Below, one piece after another: positions 1-7,288 of a DNA stretch of 22,076 nucleotides. The DNA is taken from the NCBI GenBank assembly GCA_002451755.1, contig DKDF01000078.1, forward strand, positions 23,121-45,196, written 5' to 3'. The notes under the pieces are model-generated. The model was not told where the DNA came from, did no database searches, and saw only the letters and a program-made list of their open reading frames with translations. Source of the DNA: Ruminococcaceae bacterium UBA6855 (GTDB lineage Bacteria; Bacillota; Clostridia; Oscillospirales; Acutalibacteraceae). Position 1 is the stretch's first letter, and each line of letters starts with the position of its first letter. The position numbers were made by a program, and so were the translations under genes.

Positions 1-1035
1 ATCATCCGCCGCCTCGCGCTGGATTATCGAGGCTATAGTCAGAATCTCGTCGACAGAATAGCCGAGCTCCTTGGCGCGCTTGTCATAAGCGTCAGTCCAG
101 ACATCAGAGAAAGCGTCGAGGAATCTGCGAATTGCTATATTTGCACTCTCGCCCTGGAAGAAATCATAAGTGGACGGGAAGAGATAGCCCTCAAGGCGAT
201 AGGTTCTGTTCTCGCTGTTCTTTATCGATGAGAGGAACGAATAATCGAACTGCGATTCGCTGATAGCCTTGATGAAATAAGCGGAAGTGCAGACGCCGTA
301 TTCCTCGAGTCTCGCGGCTATCTGCGGGATAGACCAGCCCTCGGGGAACAGCAGAGTAACAGTATTGGGTCCCGCCTGAACGGCGCGGCACTCATAAAGC
401 ATACCTTCAACGCCCATACTCGGCTGGAGATAATAGACACCACTTATATATTCCGGCTCGGGAGGTCCGACAAATAAGACTTTTATCTTATATCCGAGCT
501 TCTGTATCTTGTTGAGTCCGCTCCTCATTCCCGTGCCCTTGGCCGCAGAAGATACTTTATAGAACATCTTGCAGAAGGCTCTGTTGGAAATGAGATCGTT
601 ATCGTCGAGAATATCGATTATCTGATTTGTAGTAGCGTTCTGCGGGATATTTACAGTAACTATATCATTGCCGCGGTTTATCGCGAGAACATCGTTTATG
701 CACGAGATGGCTATAAACGAAAGCACGACGGATATGGCTACAATAACAAGTATAAAAGCGGTCAGGACAAGCGCATCCGCGGTTTTATCGGTCTTTGTCT
801 TAGTCTTTGCGGACGCTCCGCCGGAGGATGAGCGAGAACCTGCCGAGCGTTTTTTGGCGGGGCGGCTCGAGAAATATACTTCACCCTTATAGACGGGCAC
901 ATCGTCCTGCGGCTGAGTCGATGCATTGTCGTCCTCATCGATATGGACAACGAAGTTCTTGACTTTTTCGCGTCTGTCCGGCGTGCCGGGCGTTCCGCCC
1001 TGGTCGCCGCTGTAAAGTTTAAGCGTTCTTTTCAT
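1..1035 (-). CDS. mltG: Endolytic murein transglycosylase MltG (YceG-like), 3' end outside window
   Basis: MltG cleaves nascent glycan strands at the outer face of the cytoplasmic membrane and helps set glycan length. The visible 345 codons start at an ATG preceded by a GAGGAG SD. Residues 1 to about 85 are a charged cytoplasmic tail with a Lys/Arg/Ser-rich stretch, followed by one transmembrane helix at about 86-110. A LysM-like region follows (about 115-260, containing FPEGWSIPQIAARLEE). The segment ends in LTIASIIQREA, which matches the family motif ASI(V/I)xxE; E341 would be the catalytic glutamate. The rest of the catalytic domain lies beyond position 1. It is the last visible gene of the operon, 12 bases after the cyclo-ligase gene. 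Function is secure; completeness cannot be judged. Confidence 0.93.
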   Translation of the reverse strand, partial: MKRTLKLYSGDQGGTPGTPDRREKVKNFVVHIDEDDNASTQPQDDVPVYKGEVYFSSRPAKKRSAGSRSSSGGASAKTKTKTDKTADALVLTAFILVIVAISVVLSFIAISCINDVLAINRGNDIVTVNIPQNATTNQIIDILDDNDLISNRAFCKMFYKVSSAAKGTGMRSGLNKIQKLGYKIKVLFVGPPEPEYISGVYYLQPSMGVEGMLYECRAVQAGPNTVTLLFPEGWSIPQIAARLEEYGVCTSAYFIKAISESQFDYSFLSSIKNSENRTYRLEGYLFPSTYDFFQGESANIAIRRFLDAFSDVWTDAYDKRAKELGYSVDEILTIASIIQREAADD

Positions 1036-1047
1036 ATGTAGCTCCTC

Positions 1048-1632
1048 TCAGCCGTTTGAAATTACCCTTTTTTCCGTCACTACGACATCGGCGCATCTGT
1101 CAAATCTTCCGCGCGGAAGCCGATTGCTTATACAGCACTCGTAGCATATCCCCGCCGTATCCCCTTTGAAGCGGGACAGAAATCTGTCGTAGTATCCCTT
1201 GCCGAAGCCGAGGCGATAGCCCTGCTCATCGAATGTGAGTGCGGGTATAATGCACAGCCCTTCGCTCAGATTCACGAGCTTCTCACATTTTGACTTTATC
1301 GGTTCGAGTATCCCGTAAGCGCCCTTTTGCAGGTCGTCAAACGAGGTTATATAATAAAACTCCATCTCGTGAAGTCCCGGTATACAGCGCGGAACGGCGA
1401 CACGCTTCGAACGTTTCAGCGCATCTTCGATAAGGGCGTGAGTATCGACCTCTATATCATTCGAAACATAGGTCAGAAGCGTACTGCACTCCCTGTACCG
1501 CCAGAGATTCGTCAGACGGTTGAAGATACGCGCGTCGAGGCTTTTCTTCTCCTCTGCGGTAAACTGCGAGCGCAGAAGCCTGCATTTGCTTCTGATAGCC
1601 GCCTTTTCTTCGCGTATATCTCTCAGGAGCAT
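1048..1632 (-). CDS. 5-formyltetrahydrofolate cyclo-ligase
   Basis: This enzyme (EC 6.3.3.2) converts 5-formyl-THF to 5,10-methenyl-THF using ATP, returning an inhibitory storage folate to the one-carbon pool in the cytoplasm. The 194 residues match the usual family length. A basic N-terminal helix (RSKCRLLRSQ) is followed by the C-terminal signature LGFGKGYYDRFL at about 141-152, which binds phosphate and folate. The ATG at 1632 is supported by a GAGGAG sequence 8 bases upstream and overlaps the end of the DJ-1 gene by 10 bases, suggesting translational coupling. Nothing looks broken. No gene symbol is given because naming differs between organisms. Confidence 0.93.
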   Translation of the reverse strand: MLLRDIREEKAAIRSKCRLLRSQFTAEEKKSLDARIFNRLTNLWRYRECSTLLTYVSNDIEVDTHALIEDALKRSKRVAVPRCIPGLHEMEFYYITSFDDLQKGAYGILEPIKSKCEKLVNLSEGLCIIPALTFDEQGYRLGFGKGYYDRFLSRFKGDTAGICYECCISNRLPRGRFDRCADVVVTEKRVISNG

Positions 1633-2165
1633 TGGAGCGACTCCTCGATTTTCTTCATTTTCGCTTCACCAACAAAAGCCGCGCCTATTGCGATTCCGAA
1701 TTTCACGGCACTGCCCATGCCTTTGGCGGTTATTATATTGCCGTCCGTCACAACAAACGAATCTGAAAGCTCTGCGCCTTCAAGTTCGCTTTCAAAGCCC
1801 GGGAAGCAGACTGCTTTTTTACCCTTAAGCATGCCTTTATGGCCGAGTATCGACGGGGCGGCGCAGATGGCGCAGACAAGCTTTTTATTTTCATAGGCAT
1901 AGTCAACAAAGCCGTTGACTTTATCTGATCGTTCAAGATTCAGCGTGCCTGGCATTCCGCCGGGCAGAATAACGGCTTCTATATCATCGCCGGGTGTCAA
2001 ATCGCTGTCCACAGCGTCGCACACGATGCTTATCCCGTGCGCTCCGGTTATGACATCGGAACCGACGCCGACGATTTTCACTTTCAGATCGGCTCTTCGC
2101 AGAACATCGACAGTCGCGAGAGCTTCGACCTCTTCAAAGCCGTTTGCAAGAAAAATGTATATCAT
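1623..2165 (-). CDS. DJ-1/PfpI family protein (YajL/ThiJ-like)
   Basis: The 180-residue single-domain protein has the class I glutamine amidotransferase-like fold. It shows ANGFEEVEA near the N-terminus, where E14 aligns with the acidic residue beside the reactive cysteine of human DJ-1 (E18). The nucleophile elbow VCAICAAPSIL places C101 as the reactive cysteine. ILPGGMPG at about 66-73 is another conserved loop. Members have been assigned as deglycases, glyoxalases, chaperones or oxidative-stress proteins; the sequence does not decide among these. The start has a GGAGGG SD 7 bases away, and the gene follows the acetyltransferase gene by 15 bases. The family is certain; the biochemical role is not. 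Confidence 0.9.
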   Translation of the reverse strand: MIYIFLANGFEEVEALATVDVLRRADLKVKIVGVGSDVITGAHGISIVCDAVDSDLTPGDDIEAVILPGGMPGTLNLERSDKVNGFVDYAYENKKLVCAICAAPSILGHKGMLKGKKAVCFPGFESELEGAELSDSFVVTDGNIITAKGMGSAVKFGIAIGAAFVGEAKMKKIEESLQCS

Positions 2166-2180
2166 ATCTTTTCCCTCCGT

Positions 2181-3059
2181 TTAACCGAGAGTAAGTCCCA
2201 TATAGGCGTTTTTTATATCTCCGAGCGCCGACACCGAATCTGCGTTAAGCGGCAGGAGCATGGCGTTGTTGCGGGTCGTGAACGAATCCGCAGAGAGCGG
2301 AAAATCAAGCGGAAGTCTGAACGAAAATTCGCTGCATTTGCTCGCCGAGAGCAGTGCATGAGCGAGCAAGGGAACGCATCCGCGCCTTGCGGCACATTCT
2401 CTGATTATCGCCGTTTCGCCATCTTCGTCAAAGAGCGCATAAGCAGAACTCCTGCCTGACAAAGATGCGGCGACGCTCTTGCAGCCCGCGTTGGCGTTTT
2501 CGTCTATTGCGTATTGCAAAGCATCGATATTCCAAACAAAGCAATCAATGCCGCAGAGGCAAGCGTTTCTGACCGTCTGCATATTTTCGGCAGTGAGCTC
2601 TTCAATCTGAGCGCTGTTGTCCGCGATAAGCTCAAGGTGGCGGCGATCGATTTTCAGAAGTTTTTCTTCAAAAGCCGCGCGGTAGCCGAAGCGGGAATAG
2701 TAATCAAACAAGCTGTCCTCCGCCGGAACGAGGCAGATATAATCAAGTCCCGAATCGCGGCACAGCGACTCGGCAGATCGGAGCAGCTCACCCATATATC
2801 CGCGTGAGCGAAAATCCGGATGGGTACATGCAGCATATAAATACGCCGCGTCAAACGCCTCACCGGCTATTCTCACTTTACCGTCAAGCAGATAGAGCGC
2901 CGAACATATCTTCCCGTCCTCGCGCCCGATGAGCGTGTGCTCTGGTACGAAGCGGCTGCGCATAAACGCGCCGATATAATCGTCGTCATCGCCGAAGCAA
3001 GTCTGCCACAGGGCGGTAAGCTCACCGATATCCTCTTTTGAAGCAGTTGAAATGATCAT
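2181..3059 (-). CDS. GNAT family N-acetyltransferase, two-part protein
   Basis: This 292-residue protein carries an N-terminal GNAT fold. Acetyl-CoA-binding motif A is visible at about 77-93 (ACTHPDFRSRGYMGELL, with the RSRGYMG pyrophosphate loop), followed by LDYICLVPAEDSLFDYYSRFGY, a typical motif B. Residues from about 140 onward form a second, weakly conserved domain, giving an Eis-like two-part layout. The substrate cannot be deduced. I start it at the ATG whose first bases overlap the TGA of the upstream DUF2156 gene (ATGA), rather than at a non-ATG codon further upstream inside that gene. The coupling suggests the two proteins are made together. Confidence 0.85.
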   Translation of the reverse strand: MIISTASKEDIGELTALWQTCFGDDDDYIGAFMRSRFVPEHTLIGREDGKICSALYLLDGKVRIAGEAFDAAYLYAACTHPDFRSRGYMGELLRSAESLCRDSGLDYICLVPAEDSLFDYYSRFGYRAAFEEKLLKIDRRHLELIADNSAQIEELTAENMQTVRNACLCGIDCFVWNIDALQYAIDENANAGCKSVAASLSGRSSAYALFDEDGETAIIRECAARRGCVPLLAHALLSASKCSEFSFRLPLDFPLSADSFTTRNNAMLLPLNADSVSALGDIKNAYMGLTLG

Positions 3060-3961
3060 TTCTTGACCCTTGCCATATATTTTTCGAGCAGGATATCCGG
3101 GCAATAAGAGAGCTTTGCTTTGCGCAGTCCCTCGGAGCCGGTATCGTCCTCGCGGTTGATGTATTTATACTGCGAGAGAGCGTTTGCGGCAAACTCGCGA
3201 TTTATCATCGGATATGCTCCGCGCACATCGGCATAGGCTTTTTCAATATGGGTGCAGAAAACCTCGGGGTTCATCTCCTCGCCGAAGGTGAACGCAACAA
3301 CCTCGCCATTCGCTCTGAGCAGTCCGCCGACAAAGCCCAAATCAAAATAGTTTTCAAAGCTTATATTTATTGCGTCAAGCTCATCGTCCATTGCTTCGGG
3401 GTCTTTTTCCCTGTTCCTGCGCTCCCACTCGGCGTTCATCGCTCTGCACTCATCAAGGTTGTCCGCGGTTATGGGCTCATAGCTCCACTCATTTTCGCGC
3501 ATAAATGCGGCGATATGATTCCTCTTGCCGTGGAACTTCTTGCCGGGCAAATTGATAAGATTCTCGGTAAGATATATATAATCAAAGCTGTCTCTGAGCG
3601 GTTCAAAATCGAACTTGCCGGGGAACAGCTCCTCGACCTTTTTCACACACTCGTTGTTGAGTCCGAACATCTCAAGCCCGTAGCCTCTTTTGGCGGAGTC
3701 TTCTTCGATAAGTTCAATCGCTGCTTTCAGATCCCCCTCGCCGACGGGGAAACCGTAAGTCGGTCTTTTGACGCCGTTGTCGTCATCGGTGCCGTTGATT
3801 GAAAAGAGAAAGCCGTCATGCGACGCGATTCTGATGTTATAGACATGCTGCCAGATGAACATATCGCCGAAGCTGTAGTCACAGCCAAAGCGTTTTGCGT
3901 GGCTGATAATGGGGGCCACCCACTTTCTGTCCTCAGTTACCGGAGGGCGGAAATCCAACAT
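3056..3961 (-). CDS. DUF2156 / phosphatidylglycerol lysyltransferase C-domain-like protein
   Basis: The protein has 301 residues and resembles the DUF2156 (LPG_synthase_C) family, a double GNAT-like fold related to the catalytic part of the aminoacyl-phosphatidylglycerol synthase MprF and to FemX-type aminoacyl transferases. Visible family features are the N-terminal DFRPPVTEDRKWV, the CDYSFGDMFIW segment, the central GKRNHIAAF and the C-terminal ADVRGAYPMINREFA. There are no membrane helices, so it would be a cytoplasmic or peripheral transferase lacking the flippase part of MprF. The ATG at 3961 is chosen because GGGAG lies 10 bases upstream; a TTG three codons earlier would sit almost on the SD. 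It is first in the operon. The substrate is unknown. Confidence 0.85.
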   Translation of the reverse strand: MLDFRPPVTEDRKWVAPIISHAKRFGCDYSFGDMFIWQHVYNIRIASHDGFLFSINGTDDDNGVKRPTYGFPVGEGDLKAAIELIEEDSAKRGYGLEMFGLNNECVKKVEELFPGKFDFEPLRDSFDYIYLTENLINLPGKKFHGKRNHIAAFMRENEWSYEPITADNLDECRAMNAEWERRNREKDPEAMDDELDAINISFENYFDLGFVGGLLRANGEVVAFTFGEEMNPEVFCTHIEKAYADVRGAYPMINREFAANALSQYKYINREDDTGSEGLRKAKLSYCPDILLEKYMARVKK

Positions 3962-4024
3962 AAATAACAATCTCCCTGTTTTCAGTCTGCACTGAGCAAA
4001 CTTCCCGAATTTAGGATTCAGATA

Positions 4025-4053
4025 ATTATAACAAAATCATACAAATTTTTCAA
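4025..4053 (-). promoter_or_regulatory. Vegetative-type promoter for the DUF2156-mltG operon
   Basis: On the minus strand, TTGAAA (4053 to 4048), a 17-base spacer and a perfect TATAAT (4030 to 4025) form a good sigma-A-like promoter. The predicted transcript would begin near 4018, giving a leader of roughly 57 bases before the DUF2156 ATG. The octamer CGAAACGC occurs twice just upstream (4059-4066 and 4101-4108); its meaning is unknown. Confidence 0.65.
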
Positions 4054-4154
4054 GAGCCCGAAACGCCAACTAAAGATTACATTGAAGAGCATTTTTAGTA
4101 CGAAACGCAGAGAACAAAGATATTCTTGGCAGACTTGCTAACTTTATACTTCGC

Positions 4155-4232
4155 ATAAAGCCAAAAGGGAGCGCACCAAGTTCCACATAACGCCAAAATT
4201 TTCAGGCGTTACAGAATACGAAGTACGCTCCC
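4155..4232 (-). terminator. Long hairpin and U-rich tail after dpaB
   Basis: Read on the minus strand, GGGAGCGUAC (from 4232) pairs with GUGCGCUCCC (ending 4167), ten pairs with one U-G wobble. An inner 7-bp stem, UAACGCC/GGCGUUA, closes a 10-base loop. The outer stem is followed by UUUUGGCUUUAU, consistent with a factor-independent terminator of the dpaA-dpaB unit, whose stop codon is just upstream. The stem is unusually long (about 66 bases end to end), so it could instead be, or derive from, a dispersed palindromic repeat. Confidence 0.55.
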
Positions 4233-4237
4233 GTATA

Positions 4238-4825
4238 TCAAACCGCGGACGGAGCGAGCAGCAGAGGTTCAAGCTGCACGCCCGAGAGCGCGGTAACGGC
4301 TGCATCGTAAGTTTTCGAAAAATCGGCGACAATGGAATTCGGCTTTTTTATATGATCGTCCTGCCGCATCGGGACGAAATATATATGCTTTGTGTTGAGC
4401 AGTCTGCCGATATTGGCGGCCGCCGCGCCGAGTGCGTCGTTTGTGGAGACGGCGAGCAGCACCGCTCCCCCGTTTCTGATATGCGATTTTGCCGCAAGAG
4501 TCACCGGGGTATCGTTTATTCCGTTTGCGAGCTTTGCAAGGGTGTTCCCCGTACACGGCTCAATGATAAGGATATCTATCATTTTTTTAGGTCCTATCGG
4601 CTCCGCATCGGTTATAGTATGAATAACGGGCTTCCCGCAGATATCTTCTATCTCGCGAACAATATCCGCCGCTTTTCCGAATCTGGTATCAACAGAATAT
4701 GCGTTTTCGGACATTATCGGAAGAATATCCGCGCCCTTTGCTTTTAGCTCCCGCATCTCGGCTATTGCCTTTGAAAGCGTGCAGAATGAGCCGCACAGGG
4801 CAAAGCCCACGCGCAACTGTTTCAT
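4238..4825 (-). CDS. dpaB: Dipicolinate synthase subunit B
   Basis: DpaB (SpoVFB) is the flavoprotein-fold partner that, with DpaA, makes dipicolinic acid in the sporulating mother cell; the product is imported into the forespore and chelated with calcium. The 195 residues match the family: an N-terminal GFALCGSFCT loop, then IIEPCTGNTLAKLANGI and DTPVTLAAKSH, and AVSTNDALG, all typical of the DpaB/flavoprotein group. The ATG at 4825 shares its A with the TGA of dpaA and has AAAGGAGG about 7 bases upstream; a TTG one codon earlier is less likely. It is followed directly by the terminator hairpin, so the unit is just dpaA-dpaB. Confidence 0.95.
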   Translation of the reverse strand: MKQLRVGFALCGSFCTLSKAIAEMRELKAKGADILPIMSENAYSVDTRFGKAADIVREIEDICGKPVIHTITDAEPIGPKKMIDILIIEPCTGNTLAKLANGINDTPVTLAAKSHIRNGGAVLLAVSTNDALGAAAANIGRLLNTKHIYFVPMRQDDHIKKPNSIVADFSKTYDAAVTALSGVQLEPLLLAPSAV

Positions 4826-5691
4826 CAACTCCCCTCCTTTATAATATTGAGTATAGCATCCGCTATTATTTCTCCCGCCGTTTTGGGCGCCGTCTTGCCG
4901 GGCAGAGAACCGGGAACTATAACATTGAGCCCGAGTTCACGCGCACAGGCAAAGTCGGTTCCGTAAGGGGCTGAGGCGATATCTATCACAAGGCAGTCGC
5001 GGCGGAGCGCGGAGAGCGTTTTGCAATCGAGCACGAGGCTCGGAACGGTATTGACAAGCAAATCGAGCTCCGGCGCCGTTTTCATGAGCTCGGAGATATT
5101 CACGGCATCGAGTCCGCCGGTTCTCGCCCATGCGAGATCGCTGCATTTTCTCGCCGCGACCGTCACGCGGGCGCCCAAAGCAGCGAGCATATCAGCAAGC
5201 ACTTTAGCCGTTCTGCCGTAGCCCGTGACGGCACACCGCGCACCGTGCAGGGTTATCTTCATATTTTCCATGGCTATTTTTATAACACCCTGCGCCGTCG
5301 GCACGGCGTTGTTGACGGCGAGCTCCTCGCGCTCAAAATAATCAAACACGCGGATACCTTTTTTGAAAAAGCTCGATTTGAGCGTGCCGTCCATCATTCC
5401 GGCAAACACGGTCTGACCGCGTTCGAGAGTGTCGGAGAGCTCGTTCAATGTAAGCGGGCTTGAGTTGAGATGAACGCCGTCGCGGCTGACGGGCAGAGGC
5501 AGAATGACCGCATCGGCGCGCGCGGCAGCCGAATCTATGCTTTTGTCTCCCGTCGGGCGCATATGTTCAAAGCCTGCGGGCGGCGAAGGCGCGAATATTT
5601 CAACATCGAACCCTTTTTCCGCAAGGCTCTGAGAGGTATAGAGCATACGCTCATCCCCGCCGACGGTCAGAAGTTTTCTGATATTCATCAT
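4825..5691 (-). CDS. dpaA: Dipicolinate synthase subunit A
   Basis: DpaA (SpoVFA) is the NAD(P)-binding dehydrogenase-like subunit of dipicolinate synthase, acting on dihydrodipicolinate or its hydrated precursor. The 288 residues are full length. The N-terminal half has the family segment LTVGGDERM, the middle has NNAVPTAQGVIKIAM at about 127-141, and the C-terminal Rossmann fold begins with VTGYGRTAKVLA (about 155-166), a G-x-G-x-x-A dinucleotide loop. The first of two consecutive ATGs is 7 bases from GGAGG. It is divergent from murC. In Bacillus the homologous operon is transcribed in the mother cell late in sporulation, which agrees with the promoter-like element just upstream here. Confidence 0.95.
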   Translation of the reverse strand: MMNIRKLLTVGGDERMLYTSQSLAEKGFDVEIFAPSPPAGFEHMRPTGDKSIDSAAARADAVILPLPVSRDGVHLNSSPLTLNELSDTLERGQTVFAGMMDGTLKSSFFKKGIRVFDYFEREELAVNNAVPTAQGVIKIAMENMKITLHGARCAVTGYGRTAKVLADMLAALGARVTVAARKCSDLAWARTGGLDAVNISELMKTAPELDLLVNTVPSLVLDCKTLSALRRDCLVIDIASAPYGTDFACARELGLNVIVPGSLPGKTAPKTAGEIIADAILNIIKEGS

Positions 5692-5715
5692 AGGCTTTCC
5701 TCCTTTGCCTCATCC

Positions 5716-5743
5716 CAGTATATGAACCGCCGCTCGGCTATGT
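5716..5743 (-). promoter_or_regulatory. Candidate sporulation (sigma-K/sigma-E-like) promoter of dpaAB
   Basis: On the minus strand ACA (5743 to 5741), a 16-base spacer and CATATACTG (5724 to 5716) resemble the mother-cell sigma-K pattern (AC, then CATAnnnTA) with one mismatch in the -10. CATATACT also fits the sigma-E -10 (CATACAMT) with one mismatch, but no ATA lies at the right distance. The start point would be near 5709, leaving a short leader in front of GGAGG. No sigma-A-like site was found closer to dpaA. Confidence 0.4.
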
Positions 5744-5796
5744 CATAGCTTTGTAACAAAATATTTATAAAAATATATTATATTTTTCTTGTCAGC

Positions 5797-5808
5797 GTAT
5801 TATAATAC
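5797..5808. promoter_or_regulatory. AT-rich palindrome containing TATAAT in the dpaA/murC divergent region
   Basis: GTATTATAATAC is a perfect 12-bp palindrome and so presents TATAAT in both directions. It could be the -10 element of murC on the plus strand, but the sequence 16-18 bases upstream is not a recognisable -35, and a second TATAAT at 5821-5826 is equally poor. It may be a small operator. The rest of the 216-base intergenic stretch is AT-rich with nothing else recognised. Confidence 0.25.
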
Positions 5809-5907
5809 AAATCGAGCATTTATAATTTATATGTATGTATATCATGAAGCGTATTCTGATTTTGGCTCGTTTTTGAATATGCTGACAAATTCGGAGGCTT
5901 GTTAATT

Positions 5908-7287
5908 ATGAAAGAAATAGACGAAGTGCTCAAGAAGGTAAAGAGGGTTCATTTCATCGGCATCGGCGGCTCGGGAATGTGTCCGCTCGTTGAGATACTT
6001 CATTCAAAAGGATATGAAATAACCGGCTCGGACAACAACGAGAGCGACACGCTCAACCGCGTCCGTGCGCTCGGCATACCCGTAACGCTCGGGCAGAGAG
6101 CCGAGAATATAGAGGGCGCGGAGATGATAGTCTACACCGCCGCTCTTCTCCCCGACAATCCGGAGCTCTGCGCGGCAAAGGCATCGGGAATCCCGACCTT
6201 TGAGCGCAAGGAGATGCTCGGCGCGATAACAAGAATGTTTGACGACTGCATCTGCGTCTGCGGCACTCACGGCAAGACCACGACAACATCGATGCTCACC
6301 CAGATATTTATTCAATCCGGCGAAGATCCGTCGGCGGTTATCGGCGGCAAGCTTCCGCTCACAGGCACAAACGGTCTTGTCGGCAAGAGCGAGCATATGC
6401 TCTGCGAGGCATGCGAATTTGTTGACACTTTCCTTTCGCTCTCGCCCGATGTCTGCGTTCTGCTTAATATAGACGAGGATCACCTCGACTACTTCAAGAC
6501 GCTCGACAACCTCATCGCTTCGTTCACGAAGTTTGCTTCGATGACCCGCAAAGAGGTCATATATAACGGCGATGACGCAAACACGCTGCGCGCCATCGCG
6601 GGAGTCAAGGACAAAAAGTTCATCACCTTCGGTCTCAAAGAGGGCAACGACTTCAGAGCCGACAACATCGTGCTCGAGCATGAGTTTGCAAGCTTTGACA
6701 TAATCAAATACGGCGAGAATGTCGGCAGGATAAGCCTCGGCATCCCCGGCGAGCACAATGTATACAACGCTCTTGCTGCTATTGCCGCGGCGGACAACGC
6801 AGGAATACCGATGGATAAGATAATTGCGTGCGCCGAAGCTTTTCACGGCGCGGGCAGGCGTTTTGAGATTCTCAAGAGGATCAACGGCATAACCATCGCG
6901 GACGACTACGCCCACCATCCGAGAGAGCTTGAAGCGACACTCACGACCGCAATGGGCATGGGCTTCAACAGAGTCTGGGCAGTGTTCCAGCCGTTCACAT
7001 ATTCGCGCACGGCAATGCTCTTCGACGATTTCTGCCGCGTTCTGAGCATCCCGGACAAAACGGTTCTGACCGAGATAATGGGCTCGCGCGAGAGAAACAC
7101 ATACAACATCTACACCTCGCAGCTCGCTGAGAAGATTCCCGGGAGCGTATGGTTCAACACCTTCGAAGAGGTTGCCGACTATGTTGTCAAGAATGTCGAA
7201 AAGGGCGATCTTGTGATAACACTCGGCTGCGGCGACATATATAAAGCCGCCAAGCTGATGATAAAGAAACTCGAAAAGCAGGGATAA
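5908..7287 (+). CDS. murC: UDP-N-acetylmuramate--L-alanine ligase
   Basis: MurC adds L-alanine to UDP-MurNAc using ATP, the first step of the peptidoglycan stem peptide, in the cytoplasm. The 459 residues are the normal length. Domain 1 starts with HFIGIGGSGM (about 15-24, UDP-binding Rossmann loop), the central ATPase domain has the P-loop GTHGKTTTT (119-127) and NIDEDHLDYF, and the C-terminal domain has DDYAHHPRE and the FQPFTYSRT segment. The ATG at 5908 has GGAGG 10 bases upstream; a TTG at 5899 would lie directly on the SD and is rejected. The HD-domain gene begins one base after its stop codon. Confidence 0.97.
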   Translation: MKEIDEVLKKVKRVHFIGIGGSGMCPLVEILHSKGYEITGSDNNESDTLNRVRALGIPVTLGQRAENIEGAEMIVYTAALLPDNPELCAAKASGIPTFERKEMLGAITRMFDDCICVCGTHGKTTTTSMLTQIFIQSGEDPSAVIGGKLPLTGTNGLVGKSEHMLCEACEFVDTFLSLSPDVCVLLNIDEDHLDYFKTLDNLIASFTKFASMTRKEVIYNGDDANTLRAIAGVKDKKFITFGLKEGNDFRADNIVLEHEFASFDIIKYGENVGRISLGIPGEHNVYNALAAIAAADNAGIPMDKIIACAEAFHGAGRRFEILKRINGITIADDYAHHPRELEATLTTAMGMGFNRVWAVFQPFTYSRTAMLFDDFCRVLSIPDKTVLTEIMGSRERNTYNIYTSQLAEKIPGSVWFNTFEEVADYVVKNVEKGDLVITLGCGDIYKAAKLMIKKLEKQG

Positions 7288-7288
7288 C

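Noticed and set aside
4147..4232. Integron attC site
   Set aside because: The symmetry is present, but the conserved AAC...GTT core with the correct asymmetric bases is not, and there is no integrase nearby.
5797..5808. PerR or Fur box
   Set aside because: GTATTATAATAC is shorter than, and only loosely similar to, the known 15-19 bp operators, and the neighbouring genes are not redox or iron genes.
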